Shown: positions 13,011 to 23,758, counted from the first letter of the stretch. The stretch: 64,000 nt of DNA from Rhododendron vialii (GCF_030253575.1 NC_080565.1:10442501-10506500); one strand, 5' to 3'. Notes: generated by a model from the letters alone, not told the origin. Program-made: numbers and translations.

Positions 13011-15348
13011 TTTGGCTTAAATTCTCACAAGATTTGTAATGTTTTCCACTAATTGGAAAGGTATGTGATGCGTGTGGACAATAAATTTTTACTTGACTTA
13101 TTTGAACACATATTTTTTTTAAAAGACTAATGTGGTTGAGTTTGATTCCCAGGACCCTCTATCCCTTGCTTTTTCTTTATTTTTTCATTTTTGTTCTACC
13201 TCTTTTCCTTATGTTTTTTATTTTCGCTCTATCTTTTTCCTTTATTTCTCCATTTTTGTTTTATCTCTTTTTTTTTTCCTCCCAATCCACAATATTATGA
13301 AAATTAAATTACTAAATTACTATTATATCTTTTAGTTTACTTGCTCTTGGCATTAATCTTACGGTTGCCACCGCGACAGTTGGAAGGGTATTTTCAAACA
13401 TGAATATTGTGAAAAATCGGTTGCGAAATAGAATGAGTGGTCAATACATAATGGTTAAACAATAATTTAGTGGTATACATGCAGAGAAATATTTTCGAGA
13501 TTGTGAATAATAGGTGCCCCAAGTATATGAAATTCCTGGGTCCGCCACTGCTCTTAGCTCCATCAGACTGTGGAAAACCTACTGTGTGTAGAGTACTGTG
13601 ATTCTTAATAAAATGGCAGAATGTAAATGCCGAATGGATTGAAACTTATGATTTTTTTCGCCGTCGTTATTGTGTGGGTTTATAAATAACTGTTCTCTAT
13701 CGATAAGTTATCATTGTCGAAACTTATGATGTCTTCTGTGAGACACTTGTTTGGTTTTGTATTACACCATTCCCTGGGGGACAAGGAGAGGTATGTGAAT
13801 AATTGGGCCACCTTGTATCGCTAATTAATTGGCAGCTTGCTGCGGTCAGGTTAGAAAATGGTTTGTCAAACCCGATATGAAATGGTAGTGCAGCATCTAG
13901 TTTATTAACTCCTGTTCTCGAAAACTGAATACATGACATGTGTCAATGTGATAAAGGAAATTTCCACCTTCTTGGTACAGGTGGAGATGTTGCTATCATG
14001 TTCTATCTTGTGGGGCCATTGATTTTGGCTCCATATTGTATCCATATTTTTTTCTTTTGCAACTAGAATTTTGCTATCCAAATATTGCGGCTTGCATTCT
14101 CGGCCAAGCATTGCCCTGAAGCTGTGCTATGGCTGGTGATCTTCCACAAGTTTGAAACTGATGAGAGTGTTATGCCTTGATTTTATCTTTAAAATATCAG
14201 GTCAATCCTCAGTTTTATGCATTCAGATGGATTACTCTTCTCTTGACACAAGAATTCGATTTTGCTGATAGTCTTATGATTTGGGATGCACTCTTAAGTG
14301 ACCCCGAAGGTCCTCAAGTAAGTTAACATGTCCTTTATCAAATTTGCTCTTTTACTTGTCTTTTTGTATCTCTAGCTGCCCATTAACTGCTCTACCAGAG
14401 CTTATTCTGATAATATTTAATAGTGCTAATATTAGGAATTGTGTGGTGATCAAAAGATGTAAGGAATTTTTGTTTCCAAAACCGTCCGTCTCATGCGGTC
14501 AGGGCCGTGAGGCCCACCCCATGATAGGTTGGAAGAATACGAAGTGTCCATGGAAGCCCTCAGTTGTTTGGATATATAGCGAAGTCACGTCTCTCTTCGA
14601 AGCAGTACACAACTTTCATGACACTACTGCAGCTATGGATCTGATAGATGATAAGTTTGCTTATTAACAGTGATCTACCATAGCCTGTCATTAAAAAAGA
14701 AGAGAGTGACCATATACAGTCTGCTCATTGGTGGTTGACAAAGTAATCCATAACTGGAGTCGGGTTTATTTGCAGCAATGCTCCTTTTTTTTGACAGGGT
14801 CATATGCTACTAATATGAAGATGAGTTTATGGATCAATGTAATCTTGTGCGGCGAACAAACACTGAAATAGGAGTCTTTTCAGTCATTTAGATATCCACT
14901 TTTATGTCGTATACGTGAAGTACTACATCCAAGCAGAGATCTCAATAACTGGAAAGACTCCTAGTTTTGGTGTTTATTTACCGAGTAAGACTACAATGAT
15001 TCTGCTTGGATATTGTATACATTTACTTGTCCGTTGAGACGGGATAACATATCTGGAGGGGTGTCCTCTCCAAAAGGTAGTACTGAGTTGAGTGCTTTGA
15101 CCTTTGATCCTTATGAAGCTTGTGGTTGTTTGAGAACACAATGGAAAATGCATGCCACAATTTCAACTAAAACAATTTAAATAAATGCCGGATTTACTTT
15201 TTCTCACCCATTTCATATACCGAGCTATGTCCGGGGCTGGGGCTGGGGCTGGTATATTGCATACGTATACTGTGAATTTTGTTTTGGTTCAGTTTATATC
15301 TGGGCAAACAAGCAAGCCTGTAGTTGCTATCAATGTGAGATCTTTTGA

Positions 15349-15414
<66 letters not shown>

Positions 15415-15659
15415 TGTAAAGTGTATTTGGCGATCTCTTTTAGTTGGTAACGTGAAAGTACTTCCAACCTCTTATATCAGTACTTTGAATGCAGGAAACT
15501 CTACTTCGGATATGTTGTGCCATGCTAATTCTCGTCCGGAGGCGTTTACTTGCTGGTGATTTCACTGCTAATCTCACGTTACTCCAACATTATCCCTCTG
15601 CAAATATCAGACACCTACTCTATGTTGGGAACAAGCTGCGTAAGCAGCTACCTCTGTAG
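7508..15659 (+). CDS. TBC domain Rab GTPase-activating protein, TBC1D13-like, complete
   Basis: Family members speed GTP hydrolysis by Rab GTPases and so control membrane traffic; the Rab partner cannot be told here. Nine exons join without a frame break, all introns phase 0: 7508-7813, 9641-9733, 9908-10012, 10313-10465, 11000-11098, 11175-11303, 12388-12567, 14201-14317, 15495-15659, encoding 448 residues. Exon 1 gives a low-complexity Pro/Ser/Thr-rich N-terminus (MVKKRVPDWLNSPLWYS). The TBC domain starts in exon 2 (GIPGAAGIRSTVWK). Exon 5 carries the arginine-finger motif IxxDxxR (IDRDVKR) and exon 6 the glutamine-finger motif YVQGMNE; both catalytic residues are present. Exon 8 has FRWITLLLTQEF, another TBC hallmark. 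The protein ends NKLRKQLPL. All splice sites are GT-AG. The introns hold several transposons, but none disturbs a splice site. Length and motif order fit plant TBC1D13-type proteins. Confidence 0.93.
7887..8049. mobile_element. small hAT-type MITE in TBC intron 1
   Basis: The ends AGGGCTGCAAAC and TAGGGCAGCAAATG (right end reversed) form an imperfect inverted repeat. Inside are repeated GAGCC/GCTCGG motifs in both orientations, the subterminal repeats seen in hAT elements. Flanks ctgggcaa and cgaggcaa agree at 6 of 8 bases, a decayed 8-bp TSD. Confidence 0.6.
8753..8836 (+). repeat. remnant of a TRIM LTR in TBC intron 1
   Basis: The stretch ending with TTGAGTTGGATGCTTTAA matches the last 75 bp or so of the TRIM LTRs at 31842-31949 and 32110-32217, including the GCCTCTCCACT and CCAGTTGGTTTTGAG parts. 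No second LTR is nearby, so this is a decayed solo fragment. Confidence 0.65.
10205..10249. repeat. perfect 18-bp inverted repeat in TBC intron 3
   Basis: TTCTAAGACAAACAGAAA at 10205-10222 is repeated as its exact reverse complement at 10232-10249, with a 9-base loop. The direct repeat TTGCATCCGTT sits on each side. It is probably the residue of a small insertion or template-switch event. Confidence 0.85.
11667..12066. mobile_element. Mutator-like MITE with 9-bp TSD in TBC intron 6
   Basis: GGGGTGAAC at 11658-11666 recurs at 12067-12075. The ends resemble each other in inverted orientation (TATGAAGTAC and TATGTAGCAC), and the inside is rich in GGACACG-type words. A second member of the family lies at 28998-29356 in an ARPC4 intron. 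Confidence 0.75.
12744..13550 (+). mobile_element. hAT transposon remnant with 8-bp TSD in TBC intron 7
   Basis: CTCTTAGC flanks the element at 12736-12743 and 13551-13558. The terminal inverted repeats are CAGGGGTGGACCCA and CAGTGGCGGACCCA (12 of 14 alike). Near the right end, about 13339-13465 on the plus strand, an open stretch encodes the hAT C-terminal dimerisation motif (ATATVGRVFSNMNIVKNRLR) followed by a stop. The rest of the transposase is gone. The element also holds a (CT)n tract at about 12972-13008 and a tRNA-like stretch at about 12868-12930. Confidence 0.9.
12868..12930 (+). other. tRNA-like Pol III promoter remnant inside the hAT element
   Basis: An imperfect A box (CGGCAGAGTGG near 12874) is followed about 43 bp later by an exact B box (GGTTCGACTCC at 12916-12926). 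The spacing fits a tRNA or the head of a tRNA-derived SINE. No complete cloverleaf can be folded, so it is not called as a tRNA gene. Confidence 0.4.
14835..14998. mobile_element. fold-back MITE in TBC intron 8
   Basis: The left arm (CAATGTAATCTTG, then AGGAGTCTTTTCAGT) pairs with the right arm, which read in reverse is CATTGTAGTCTTAC, then AGGAGTCTTTCCAGT. The arms are about 50 bp. No certain TSD. Confidence 0.65.
15352..15411. repeat. (TC)n microsatellite in TBC intron 8
   Basis: An uninterrupted TC/CT tract of about 60 bp, 83 bp upstream of the last exon. Confidence 0.95.
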
Positions 15660-17194
15660 TTTTTTTTTTTCCCTTCATTTTTCTCATTTCTTTTTGTTTA
15701 ATTTTACCACAGTATTTGTTGTCGGTGGTGTTATTTCCTTGGTGTCAAAATTTGTTTGTGAAATTTACTCTGTAAATGTCAGTTAAAGTAGTTAACACGC
15801 GAGCAGATCCTTTTTGTGTTGCTTTAATCTTCTTCTTTCTTTCTTTCTTTTTTTCCCTCTTTTCTTTATTTCTTTATAGATTTTGTAATGCAATATTCTT
15901 TAACCCTTTTAGCCTGATGAGATGTAGGAAATGCGAATGTGGTTCTTCAATAATGACTGAAAAACAAGGCGTGTTATTCGTTTTTATTTGTAAAAATTTG
16001 ATGATGTATTGTATGTACGCTATACATTAAGATAGAGATCTCAAGTATTCTATTTTCTATCTATAAAAGGAGGAATTGTTTGGAATGATCCACGGGCCAC
16101 CCGTGTAAACTTTGTTGTAATCAGATCTAGTTTCAAATTTGATAAGGTAGAAACTAGTCCTAAATCAGTAGGGGTAAAGGATTTATTTTTATTTTTATTT
16201 TTATCCAAATGTTTTTGAAAATATCTAAGATAAGCCAGCTTTTGTGGCTTTATCTTACATATTTTCAAAACTATTTGAGAAAAAATTGTGTTTTAGTCCC
16301 AAAATTCAACGCCCTAATAATCAATTCCTAGAAATCCATAAAATCTCGCCTAGAATGAAAAACGGCAAAAAGTTATGTTTTGGTTCCAAAATTCAATGCC
16401 CTAAAGAGCATTCACAATGAAATAATCAAAATCAAAATATTGTTAAAGTTATCAATGTGTGCTTAAAAAAGTGCTCACATTGTAATAATCAAAGTTAGCA
16501 ACCTCCTAACCAATAATCAAATTTAGGCATTTGAATAATCAGAATAATCAAAAGTAACAATGTGAGACTTCACATTACTAATTTTAGCAACCTTCTAAAT
16601 GAATAATTAAAAGCTGACGTGATAAGTTTTGATTATTTACTTTTGATTATTACATTGCTGATGCTCTAATACCCAATTCCTAAAATCAGATGATAATGGT
16701 TCATGGGGAATAAAGGCAAAGTTGGGTTTATCAAAATTTAAAGATAAAACATAAACCCAAAAAAGTGCCCAAGATGGAAACTTACGTCGAGTATGGGCCC
16801 ACGATGAATCTTTTAAGTATCCCAATTTATAAAGGATTAATCTCACATTTTACAAGAAAGATTCTGATTAAGTAGTGCAACCCCTGTAATCCATGTGTAG
16901 GATAACACACAGCTGTCGATCTTATCAATTAATAGTTCAAATTAAAAATTAATTATAAACGATTATCGGTCATAATTAAAAATCATATCTCAATTATTTA
17001 TTGTCAAGATTGATGATCCGTATGTGCCCTACAGGTGAAGGCCTTGCACTACATGATTTTCCAATCCGGCCAAAGGAGGGAGGCGATAGGCCTGGGATTT
17101 AAGCCTCTTGCGCTCCTTCTCACATGCAATAGGAAGAAATAGAAAAATCTCAAAGGTAAAAGAAACAGAGGCGTTGTTGCATCTGCGTCTTTTC
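15660..17194. other. intergenic between TBC and F-box genes, with a Tourist-like MITE
   Basis: The first few hundred bases are presumably the TBC 3' UTR (T-rich, no open frame of note). From about 16406 to 16665 lies a MITE with ends GAGCATTCACAATG and, in reverse, GAGCATCAGCAATG, and repeated AATAATCAAAA words inside. This is the look of PIF/Harbinger (Tourist) MITEs; the 3-bp TSD is imperfect. The rest, up to the F-box start, shows nothing recognisable. Confidence 0.6.
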
Positions 17195-18721
17195 ATGGCA
17201 TCACGGGGGCAGCAGCAGCAGCATGTTAATATTCCAGAAGAAATCGTGATTGAAATCCTCCGCCGTCTACCGATCCAATCCCTGCTGCGATTCAGGTGCG
17301 TTTCGAAGCTGTGGCGATCTATAATCTCCCATCCTAAATTCACCCTTTCTTCTTCTTCGTCCCAAAGCCACCTCTTTATTGCCAATAGGCCCAATACTCC
17401 AGACTTTTACTCTCTCAATTTCCAAGACACTTGGCCGAGCGATCCTCGTCCTCTCAAACCACCGTTTTTTTATGAAGTCCACAAGGGCAAGAAACCTAGG
17501 GGCTCCTGGTATTCTTTTTATGTCTTAGGTTCGTGCAATGGCTTGTTGCTTGTATTATATTGCGCAGATTTGTACTTGTGGAACCCTGCAATCAGGCAAT
17601 GTGCCAAAGTGCTCTCGATTCAGAGAGATAGTAGTCAGAACGTGCTCCCGATGTGTATTTGTGGAACTCCACAATCTGGACTCTGTTTTGATTCCTACTC
17701 TGACGAATACAAGGCAGTAATGGTGCGTCGCGGTGGATTGGTCAACGTAATTAGTTTTAGAAAGAAAAAATGGGACAAAACTATTTGCAACATTGTTGCC
17801 ATGGACGAGAAGGATGGCAAGAGCTTGAAGTCTGGACCCGTAGTAAAAGAAAAGTTGCACTGGCTGATCACCGGCTATGATCCTAATAACCACTTTCCAA
17901 CCCTGAACCAGATCGTTTATTTCGATCCGCTTACAAATGAATTTGTGGAATTGCCAATGCCACAAATACCTAACAATGGGCAACACGTTACCATTATAAT
18001 ATGGTTGGGACTTTTAGAGGGATGTCTTTGTATGGCACGCTGTGTCTGTGAAGCGGGTGATTGTACTTTAGAAGTTGAACTTGATGAAGTTAAACCCATT
18101 TCTATCGAGGTGTTGGTGTTGAAAGAACATGGCATGGTAGAGTCATGGACCAAAGCTTTCATCATATCTAATGACTCCGGGATTTTACCGAGGCCACATT
18201 ACAGAAGCTTGGTGCCATTGTGCTTTACAAAAGATGGTGAAGTTCTTATGTCAGTGAATGGCTCCCAATTGTTGGCGTACAACCCTGATGAAATGTCAAA
18301 TAGGGATATTCATCTCCTAGGGAATCAACATGGCGGTTATGTAGCTTCATACGTGGAGAGTTTGGCTTCACCCTCTGCATATGGTCACGAAGATTGGATA
18401 GTGCAAGGACCAGATGTGTGGTATTTCTTCTTTTGTTCCTATGCTGAGAACGACAACTATGAGGAAGAGGACAGTTCCTATGGTTATTGTAGTGATGAGG
18501 AGTCCTTCCATTCAACCAAAGAGGACAATTCAATCAAGGAAGAGGACACATCCTATGGTTATTGCAGTGATAAAAAGTCCTTTCATTCGACCAAAGAGGA
18601 CAACTTGATCGAGGAAGAGGACATTTCCTGCGATTATTTTACTGATGAGGAGCCCTTTCATTCGACCAAAGGTGATAGCTCCATCGAGGAAGAGGACAAT
18701 AGTGTTTTCAAAGGCTTCTGA
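17195..18721 (+). CDS. F-box protein with F-box-associated (FBA) domain, single exon
   Basis: F-box proteins bind SKP1 through the F-box and use the rest of the chain to choose targets for an SCF ubiquitin ligase; this one's target is unknown. The ATG at 17195 (MASRGQQQQHVNIPEEIV) is chosen over an in-frame ATG at 17108, because the F-box normally begins close to the N-terminus. Residues about 11-50 are a good F-box (IPEEIVIEILRRLPIQSLLR, then FRCVSKLWRSIISHPKF). Then come the FBA signatures GSCNGLLLV, LWNPAIRQC and GLCFDSYSDEYKAVMV, as in CPR1/CPR30-like proteins. The chain is 508 residues, longer than the usual 380-420, because of an acidic tail: three 25-residue repeats and a partial fourth from residue 424 (EEDSSYGYCSDEESFHSTKE). 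No intron is seen. The downstream (CT)n-free region contains no second gene. Confidence 0.92.
   Translation: MASRGQQQQHVNIPEEIVIEILRRLPIQSLLRFRCVSKLWRSIISHPKFTLSSSSSQSHLFIANRPNTPDFYSLNFQDTWPSDPRPLKPPFFYEVHKGKKPRGSWYSFYVLGSCNGLLLVLYCADLYLWNPAIRQCAKVLSIQRDSSQNVLPMCICGTPQSGLCFDSYSDEYKAVMVRRGGLVNVISFRKKKWDKTICNIVAMDEKDGKSLKSGPVVKEKLHWLITGYDPNNHFPTLNQIVYFDPLTNEFVELPMPQIPNNGQHVTIIIWLGLLEGCLCMARCVCEAGDCTLEVELDEVKPISIEVLVLKEHGMVESWTKAFIISNDSGILPRPHYRSLVPLCFTKDGEVLMSVNGSQLLAYNPDEMSNRDIHLLGNQHGGYVASYVESLASPSAYGHEDWIVQGPDVWYFFFCSYAENDNYEEEDSSYGYCSDEESFHSTKEDNSIKEEDTSYGYCSDKKSFHSTKEDNLIEEEDISCDYFTDEEPFHSTKGDSSIEEEDNSVFKGF
18464..18688 (+). repeat. 75-bp coding tandem repeat, three units, in the F-box gene
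   Basis: Units 18464-18538, 18539-18613 and 18614-18688 each encode 25 residues of the pattern EED-S-Y-Y-C-SD-SFHSTKEDN; a fourth unit begins at 18689 and is cut by the stop codon. The reading frame is kept because 75 is a multiple of three. Units 1 and 2 are closest; unit 3 has diverged. Confidence 0.95.
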
Positions 18722-19679
18722 GAAAAAGAAAAAAATAAGGAAAAGTTAAGTAAAAAAACGAAAGCACGGCATTGCTTCTTATCAGCAAGAGAGAGAAAAC
18801 AAAAGGCAAAGCAGAAAAATTAGAGATAAAAGTGAAGTAACAAGCATAAGAAAGAGCAAACAGAAAAAGAAATAGGGGAAAAACATGTATCATGCTGATT
18901 TGCATAAGCAGGTATTCATTGTCATTCCTTTCTGTATGAAATTCAAGTGTTTCTCAATGGTGAGCATTTGGTTACTTCTGTAATTATAATGTACAAACAA
19001 GAGAGCCTACTACCTAAGACCCATCTGCTACCCAATTATACTAGCTAAATTTAGCAGTAAGACGAAAGGGTCCCCGCTCGCTGAACAAGTGGGAAGGAAT
19101 GACAAATGGTCTGTGTGTAGGCTTTCACCTCACAGTTAAATACAATAAGTTGAATTTAGTACATCTCTTTAAAATATATTGTTCGGGGATCATCATCTTC
19201 ATTCCCAAATACTAATCAATTGAACCTTTAAAACATGACCACACAGAATTCCTACAAACTCGAAACTTTTGCACCAACAATGAACACTGCAATATGATAA
19301 CGTAAAAGTAACAGTGTGTTGCCTAGAACGTCCCGTAAAACATACCTTGTAAACTCAATCATTCAAATGACTTCGCGGTTTCATCATACAACAAAGAAGC
19401 TCCAAATATCACTTGCTGATGGTGATGATTCAATCCAATAAATGCTCCACATGGACGGCCTTCTTTGTTAGTTCTATAGGTAGTATCGAAAAATAACACC
19501 ATCTTACATACACTTGATGTGAGTGAGTTTGTAAGTGTTTGTAAGTGTTTGTGGTTATATAATAAGTGTTTGTGGTTATATAATAATTGTTACAATATTT
19601 TCTCTACTACTAAGACTTTCAAACCCACACTTGATGTGAGTGAGTTTGTGATTATGTGTGTAAGTGTTCGTGGTTATTG
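18722..19679. other. F-box 3' flank and intergenic
   Basis: An A-rich probable 3' UTR, then non-coding sequence. From about 19510 to 19680 there are short imperfect tandem repeats of AAGTGTTTGTGGTTATATAA and of ACTTGATGTGAGTGAGTTTG. Part of this (TATTTTCTCTACTACTAAGA near 19594) recurs just after the MITE near 20089. No gene seen. Confidence 0.6.
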
Positions 19680-19682
19680 TTA

Positions 19683-20082
19683 GAGCATTTCTAGTGGTAT
19701 TGTTAAAAATTGTGTGTTATATGAGATGAAGTGTATAAAGTGGGTCCCTATTTTTGTTTGTTAAGAGTATATAAATTTATAATGTGAATGTGTGTTGTAG
19801 TGGTGTAGTTAAAATGTGTGGTAGTGAAAGTTAAAAAGATATAATAATATATATGTGTGCATGTGAACCCACCCCTCTTCTCTCTCTGCAACGCAACTCT
19901 CTTTCTCTCTCTTCTCTTTGTATTGTTTTTAGGTTTGTTACAGTTATTAACCACACAATTAGCTTTTGTTAAAATTAGCCAAGTGTTAACAAAGCCACCA
20001 GAAAACCCAAACTAGAGTTAGTTAAATAAGTCAGAAAAATTCTGACCAAACCAAGCTCTTAACTCTGCCATTAGAGATGCCC
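19683..20082. mobile_element. Tourist-type MITE with TTA TSD
   Basis: TTA flanks both sides (19680-19682 and 20083-20085). The ends are GAGCATTTCTAGTGG and, in reverse, GGGCATCTCTAATGG. A 3-bp TTA target and GAGCATC-like ends fit PIF/Harbinger MITEs. It has no coding capacity. Confidence 0.75.
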
Positions 20083-20372
20083 TTATAATATTTTCTCGAC
20101 TGCTAAGACTCATTGAATTGTACTTGGCAAAAAAAAAAAAAAAGGAAAAAAAAGACTCATTGAATTGTGGGAAGCAAAAAAAATTAGACTTCAAATGGTT
20201 GATGTAAATCAGTGATGAAACAAGTCCATGAGTTCGAAAACATTATTTATGACCTCAAAATGGAATTTTTCTTAATTTTTGCATCAATTCGTCTTGGCAA
20301 GAATAATTTTGGAACTACTAATAACTTAATTACAACTAATAAATAGTTATTATTGCGTAAATCGCATACATG

Positions 20373-20467
20373 CCGACCTTAGCTCAGTTGGTAGAGCGGA
20401 GGACTGTAGTGGGTCAGAAGGCCATCAGCCAATCCTTAGGTCGCTGGTTCGAATCCGGCAGGTCGGA
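20373..20467 (+). tRNA. tRNA-Tyr (GUA) with intron
   Basis: The acceptor stem CCGACCT pairs with AGGTCGG, plus a 3' discriminator A at 20467. The A box (TAGCTCAGTTGGTAGAGC) and B box (GGTTCGAATCC) are intact. After the anticodon (GTA) and one further base comes an intron of about 22 bases (TGGGTCAGAAGGCCATCAGC and two more), as in nuclear plant tRNA-Tyr genes, then the 3' half ATCCTTAGGTCGCTGG. The joined anticodon arm GAGGA-CTGTAGA-TCCTT folds properly. A short T-run (20470-20474) is the likely Pol III terminator. Confidence 0.95.
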
Positions 20468-20474
20468 TGTTTTT

Positions 20475-20855
20475 GGGTGGTACAAAGTAAATATAAATGG
20501 GTTTGTTTTTTGTCTTTATTTGAATTTTTTTTGTATTTGTTTGTTTTGCATCAATTTTTTTTCACTTATTGATTTGTCTCGATAAAAGGAATCGAAAAAG
20601 TAAAAAAAAAATTTGATCGGAACTCATAATTTTTTGAATAAAGATAAAAATAAGTCAAAAATATAACTTTCTTTACTTATTTTTGTCTTTTTTAAAAAAG
20701 TTGAGTTCCGATCAAAATTTTGTGTACTTTTCCGATTCCTCTCACCGAGACGAATCAATAAGTTACAAAAGTTTGACACAAAACTAGCAAATGCGAATTT
20801 TTTTAATAAAGACAAAAAATAAGTTACTATTTGACTTTTAAAGCCAAATCCACCC
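20475..20855. mobile_element. long fold-back MITE directly behind tRNA-Tyr
   Basis: The left end GGGTGG and its long AT-rich arm pair with the right arm ending CCACCC, including shared TTATTGATTTGTCTCG and GATCGGAACTCA blocks in opposite orientation. It belongs to the same fold-back family as 37371-37754 (shared TTATTGATTCGTCTCG and AATCGGAAAAGTA words). It starts 7 bp after the tRNA gene. No sure TSD. Confidence 0.7.
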
Positions 20856-20863
20856 TGATTTCC

Positions 20864-21186
20864 GAGAATAATTGTTTACCTTACTTTAAAGAGGGTGAAA
20901 AGAAGGCAAACATTAGCTACTCTGTGATTGGTGAAAATTGTGTAAGGTCGATGGATTAATACATTTTATTGGTAATAATTAATTAGTTTGTGGTGGGATC
21001 AATACGATTGGTGGAAATTGTGTAAGGTCGTCGAAATCGATACACTTTTTGGTAATACTAATTAGTTAGTTTGTGGCGGAATCCACACAATGTCCATCAA
21101 TCATAGGAAGAATAATTTTCACCCTTTTTAAAAGAGGGAAGAATAATTTTCATCCTTTTTAAAGGAGGATACACAAAATTATTCTC
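20864..21186. mobile_element. MITE with GAGAATAATT ends and internal duplication
   Basis: The ends are GAGAATAATT and its reverse complement AATTATTCTC, with further weak pairing (AAAGAGGGTGAAAA against TTTCATCCTTTTT). Inside, a block of roughly 75-80 bp starting at GATTGGTG is present twice in tandem (near 20927 and 21008), both with ATTGTGTAAGGTCG. Confidence 0.6.
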
Positions 21187-21434
21187 CAAATTTCCAAAAT
21201 TTTAACGCATCTTAGCAAAAAAAAATATATATATATCGTTTTAACTTGTGTTTGGACTTTGGAGTTGTGAAAAGTGAAAACCGAAAGGAATTGAAAGAAA
21301 GAGACAATATAAATGAAGACAAGAAAAAGTTGAAAATTGTCCTCTATTTTCTTTTTCATTTATTTTTCCTTTCCCAAAAAAACCTAGTATTTTTCTTTCA
21401 CTCCCTTTCCTTTCCCGACTTCGAACAAACACTG

Positions 21435-21832
21435 TATGTTTGGTTTGATGGAATCAAAATTAGAATGGAATAGTCATTCCAATGGCATATTTATTCTTAT
21501 GTTTGGTTCACTAATAAATGATGAAATGATCATTCCAGATTGAATTACTATTCACCTTAGTAAATGAATTGTCTCATTCTACTAAAAAGACAAATGAATT
21601 GCCATTCAATTTCTCGATCACACCAAAAATACTAGTGCTATTTCAACATTCACTATTGCCACACCAAAAATTACTATTTCCACTCCATAAATTACTAATG
21701 CCACATTATTCCATTGCGGATGAAAATGACTATTCCTAAGCACAACCAAACTTGAGAATGAAAATGAATATTCCAATCTCATTTCCTCAAATTTCATTCC
21801 ATTGTCAATTTCATTCCATCAAACCAAACATA
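21435..21832. mobile_element. MITE with TATGTTTGGTTTGATGGAAT ends
   Basis: TATGTTTGGTTTGATGGAAT at the left end is exactly reverse-complemented at the right end (21813-21832). The inside is rich in GAATGG/CCATTC words. TSD not clear. Confidence 0.75.
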
Positions 21833-23038
21833 CCCAAAGTCTAATTGGCAGGGTAGACCCCAATATATGAAAAGTAGTCGCATATAAGCCTCTTAAACGA
21901 ACCAAATAGCTTAAGTTCAACTCGAGATTGACTTGACCTTTGGAATTCGTTCGATCTTATTTAAATAAAGTATAAGCCAAGCTTATTCACTTTTTTATTG
22001 TTTGTTTGTAAATTCAAGCCAAGCATAGGTGTTTGGCTCGATAAGATTGTGAACAGTAGGTCTTTCATAAAATATTGTAAAGATACGGGTAAATCATAAA
22101 TATCTCAAATATATGAGATATTTTCTTCCATTTATATATTTTCACCATTCATCAGTGCATTTTCAATTTAATCATGTGAAAAAGAAAATACAAGATTGAA
22201 AATTCAATTGAAAAAATTACGATACCAAGCCATTTAATATAGGGCTTGCTTTTCAAATTTCCTAATATTTTTGTGATATGGAATATAAATAAAAGCTTTA
22301 AAATTTTCAACATATTTTGATTATTTAATAAAAAAATGAGGTGAAAAATATATTACGTGTCTTTTAACTTTATTTGTAAAAACAAAAGTAAAAAGTAAAA
22401 TTTCTAAAAAGTCCCTCTAGTTTGCATAAAATCTTAATTTAGTCACTTTATGAGGAGAAAAGATAATTTTGCCCTTCAATTCTAATTGTTTAATTGACGT
22501 CGTAAGTGAGAGGGACGAAATTGAGACGGAACATAAACTATAATATTAAAATTGACACAATTAATACTAGAGAAATGAAAATGAGAATTCATACAAATTA
22601 GAGGGATCATTTGTAAAATTTACCCGAGAAGAGTAAATTTATAAGTGTTATTTCGGTATTTTTAACTTTTCGTAAATTTTTGTTTAGGTTTTCCTCGTAA
22701 TTTTTGAGGTTAGTCGTTCGTCTCGACAAGACGAATCAGAAAAGTATAAAAATATGGACCGATGTTGAAAAAATTTAAATAAGACGGCACTTTAGACAAA
22801 TAAAATATCTGTTTGATACTTTATTTCTTTAGTGATTTTTTTTTGCTTTAGGTCATAATCTTATACTTTTTAGACTCCTCTCGTTGAGCCAAATGATTAA
22901 TCCAAAAAATATCACTCTAATCTAAAAAAAATTTAAAAAAAGAAAGAAAATACACAAAAGAAAGAAAATAATTAAGTTTAGAAGAATGAGTCCTAAATCA
23001 CTCATTGATAGTAGTAGCATGTACTCCTAGTTTAATTA
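21833..23038. other. AT-rich intergenic with an old repeat
   Basis: No gene seen. From about 22655 to 22900 lies a copy of a dispersed repeat also present at about 51767-52000 in a NO VEIN intron; both carry CGGTA-TTTTTAACTTTTCGT and TCTCGAC-GAATC-GAAAAGTATAAAA words. Confidence 0.6.
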
Positions 23039-23275
23039 CTCCATCCGTTCTATACTGAGAGTCCATTACGAAAAGTTGTGCTATTATTCAAATAAAAAAA
23101 TCAATTGCTTCCGTGTATAATATTTTGAATTTTTTCGCACGAAATTAAAGTACTAATCGAAACATTTAATACGGTGCGAAAAAATTCAAAAAATTATACA
23201 CAAATGTAGTTAATTTTTTAGTTTAAAAAATGACATAGGAGAGAGTATGAGACTTTCAATATGAAATGAAGAAAG
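23039..23275. mobile_element. Stowaway-type MITE with TA TSD
   Basis: TA flanks both ends (23037-23038 and 23276-23277). The left end CTCCATCCGTTCTATACTGA is of the Stowaway (Tc1/mariner) type. The right end reversed, CTTTCTTCATTTCATATTGA, is a diverged counterpart, and the inner arms (TTTGAATTTTTTCGCAC and GTGCGAAAAAATTCAAA) pair exactly. Confidence 0.8.
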
Positions 23276-23717
23276 TATATTAAAAAAAAAAACGAAAGCC
23301 TTGAGCCAAATTTCTACCCAAATAAAAACTATGGGTCAAAATTTGGATAAGTACTTCATTTTGGGGTGAACCTCATTCCAACGGTAAAATAAAATTTTAC
23401 CCAAATATATAAATTTATGTTTTCCACAGTACCTCCTCCTCCTTTCGCCCCGCACGCCATCCCTCTCTGCGTAACAGTAATCGACTCCCTCTTCAAACAA
23501 CCCCACCCCCCCCCCCCCCCCCCCCCCGACCAGATCTGTACTTCCAAGTCCAAACCTGAGTCCTCTTCTCTTTCCTCCTTCACGGTTCAAACCCCCCCGA
23601 CTCTGGCGAAGCTCTGCACCAACTCCGGCGAAGCTCGGCAACTCCGACCAGGTCTTCTCTCTCTCTTTCTCTCCCTGATAATCTGATTTCGTCAAAACCA
23701 ACCCCGATCCCATGTAC

Positions 23718-23758
<41 letters not shown>

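Noticed and set aside
17029..17394. 121-codon minus frame at the F-box start
   Set aside because: Antisense shadow of the F-box coding sequence.
19510..19680. CRISPR-like array of short repeats
   Set aside because: Repeats are imperfect, without regular spacers, and this is a plant nuclear sequence; simple tandem repeats explain it.
20370..20585. 71-codon plus frame over the tRNA
   Set aside because: It overlaps the tRNA-Tyr gene and the following repeat; chance frame.
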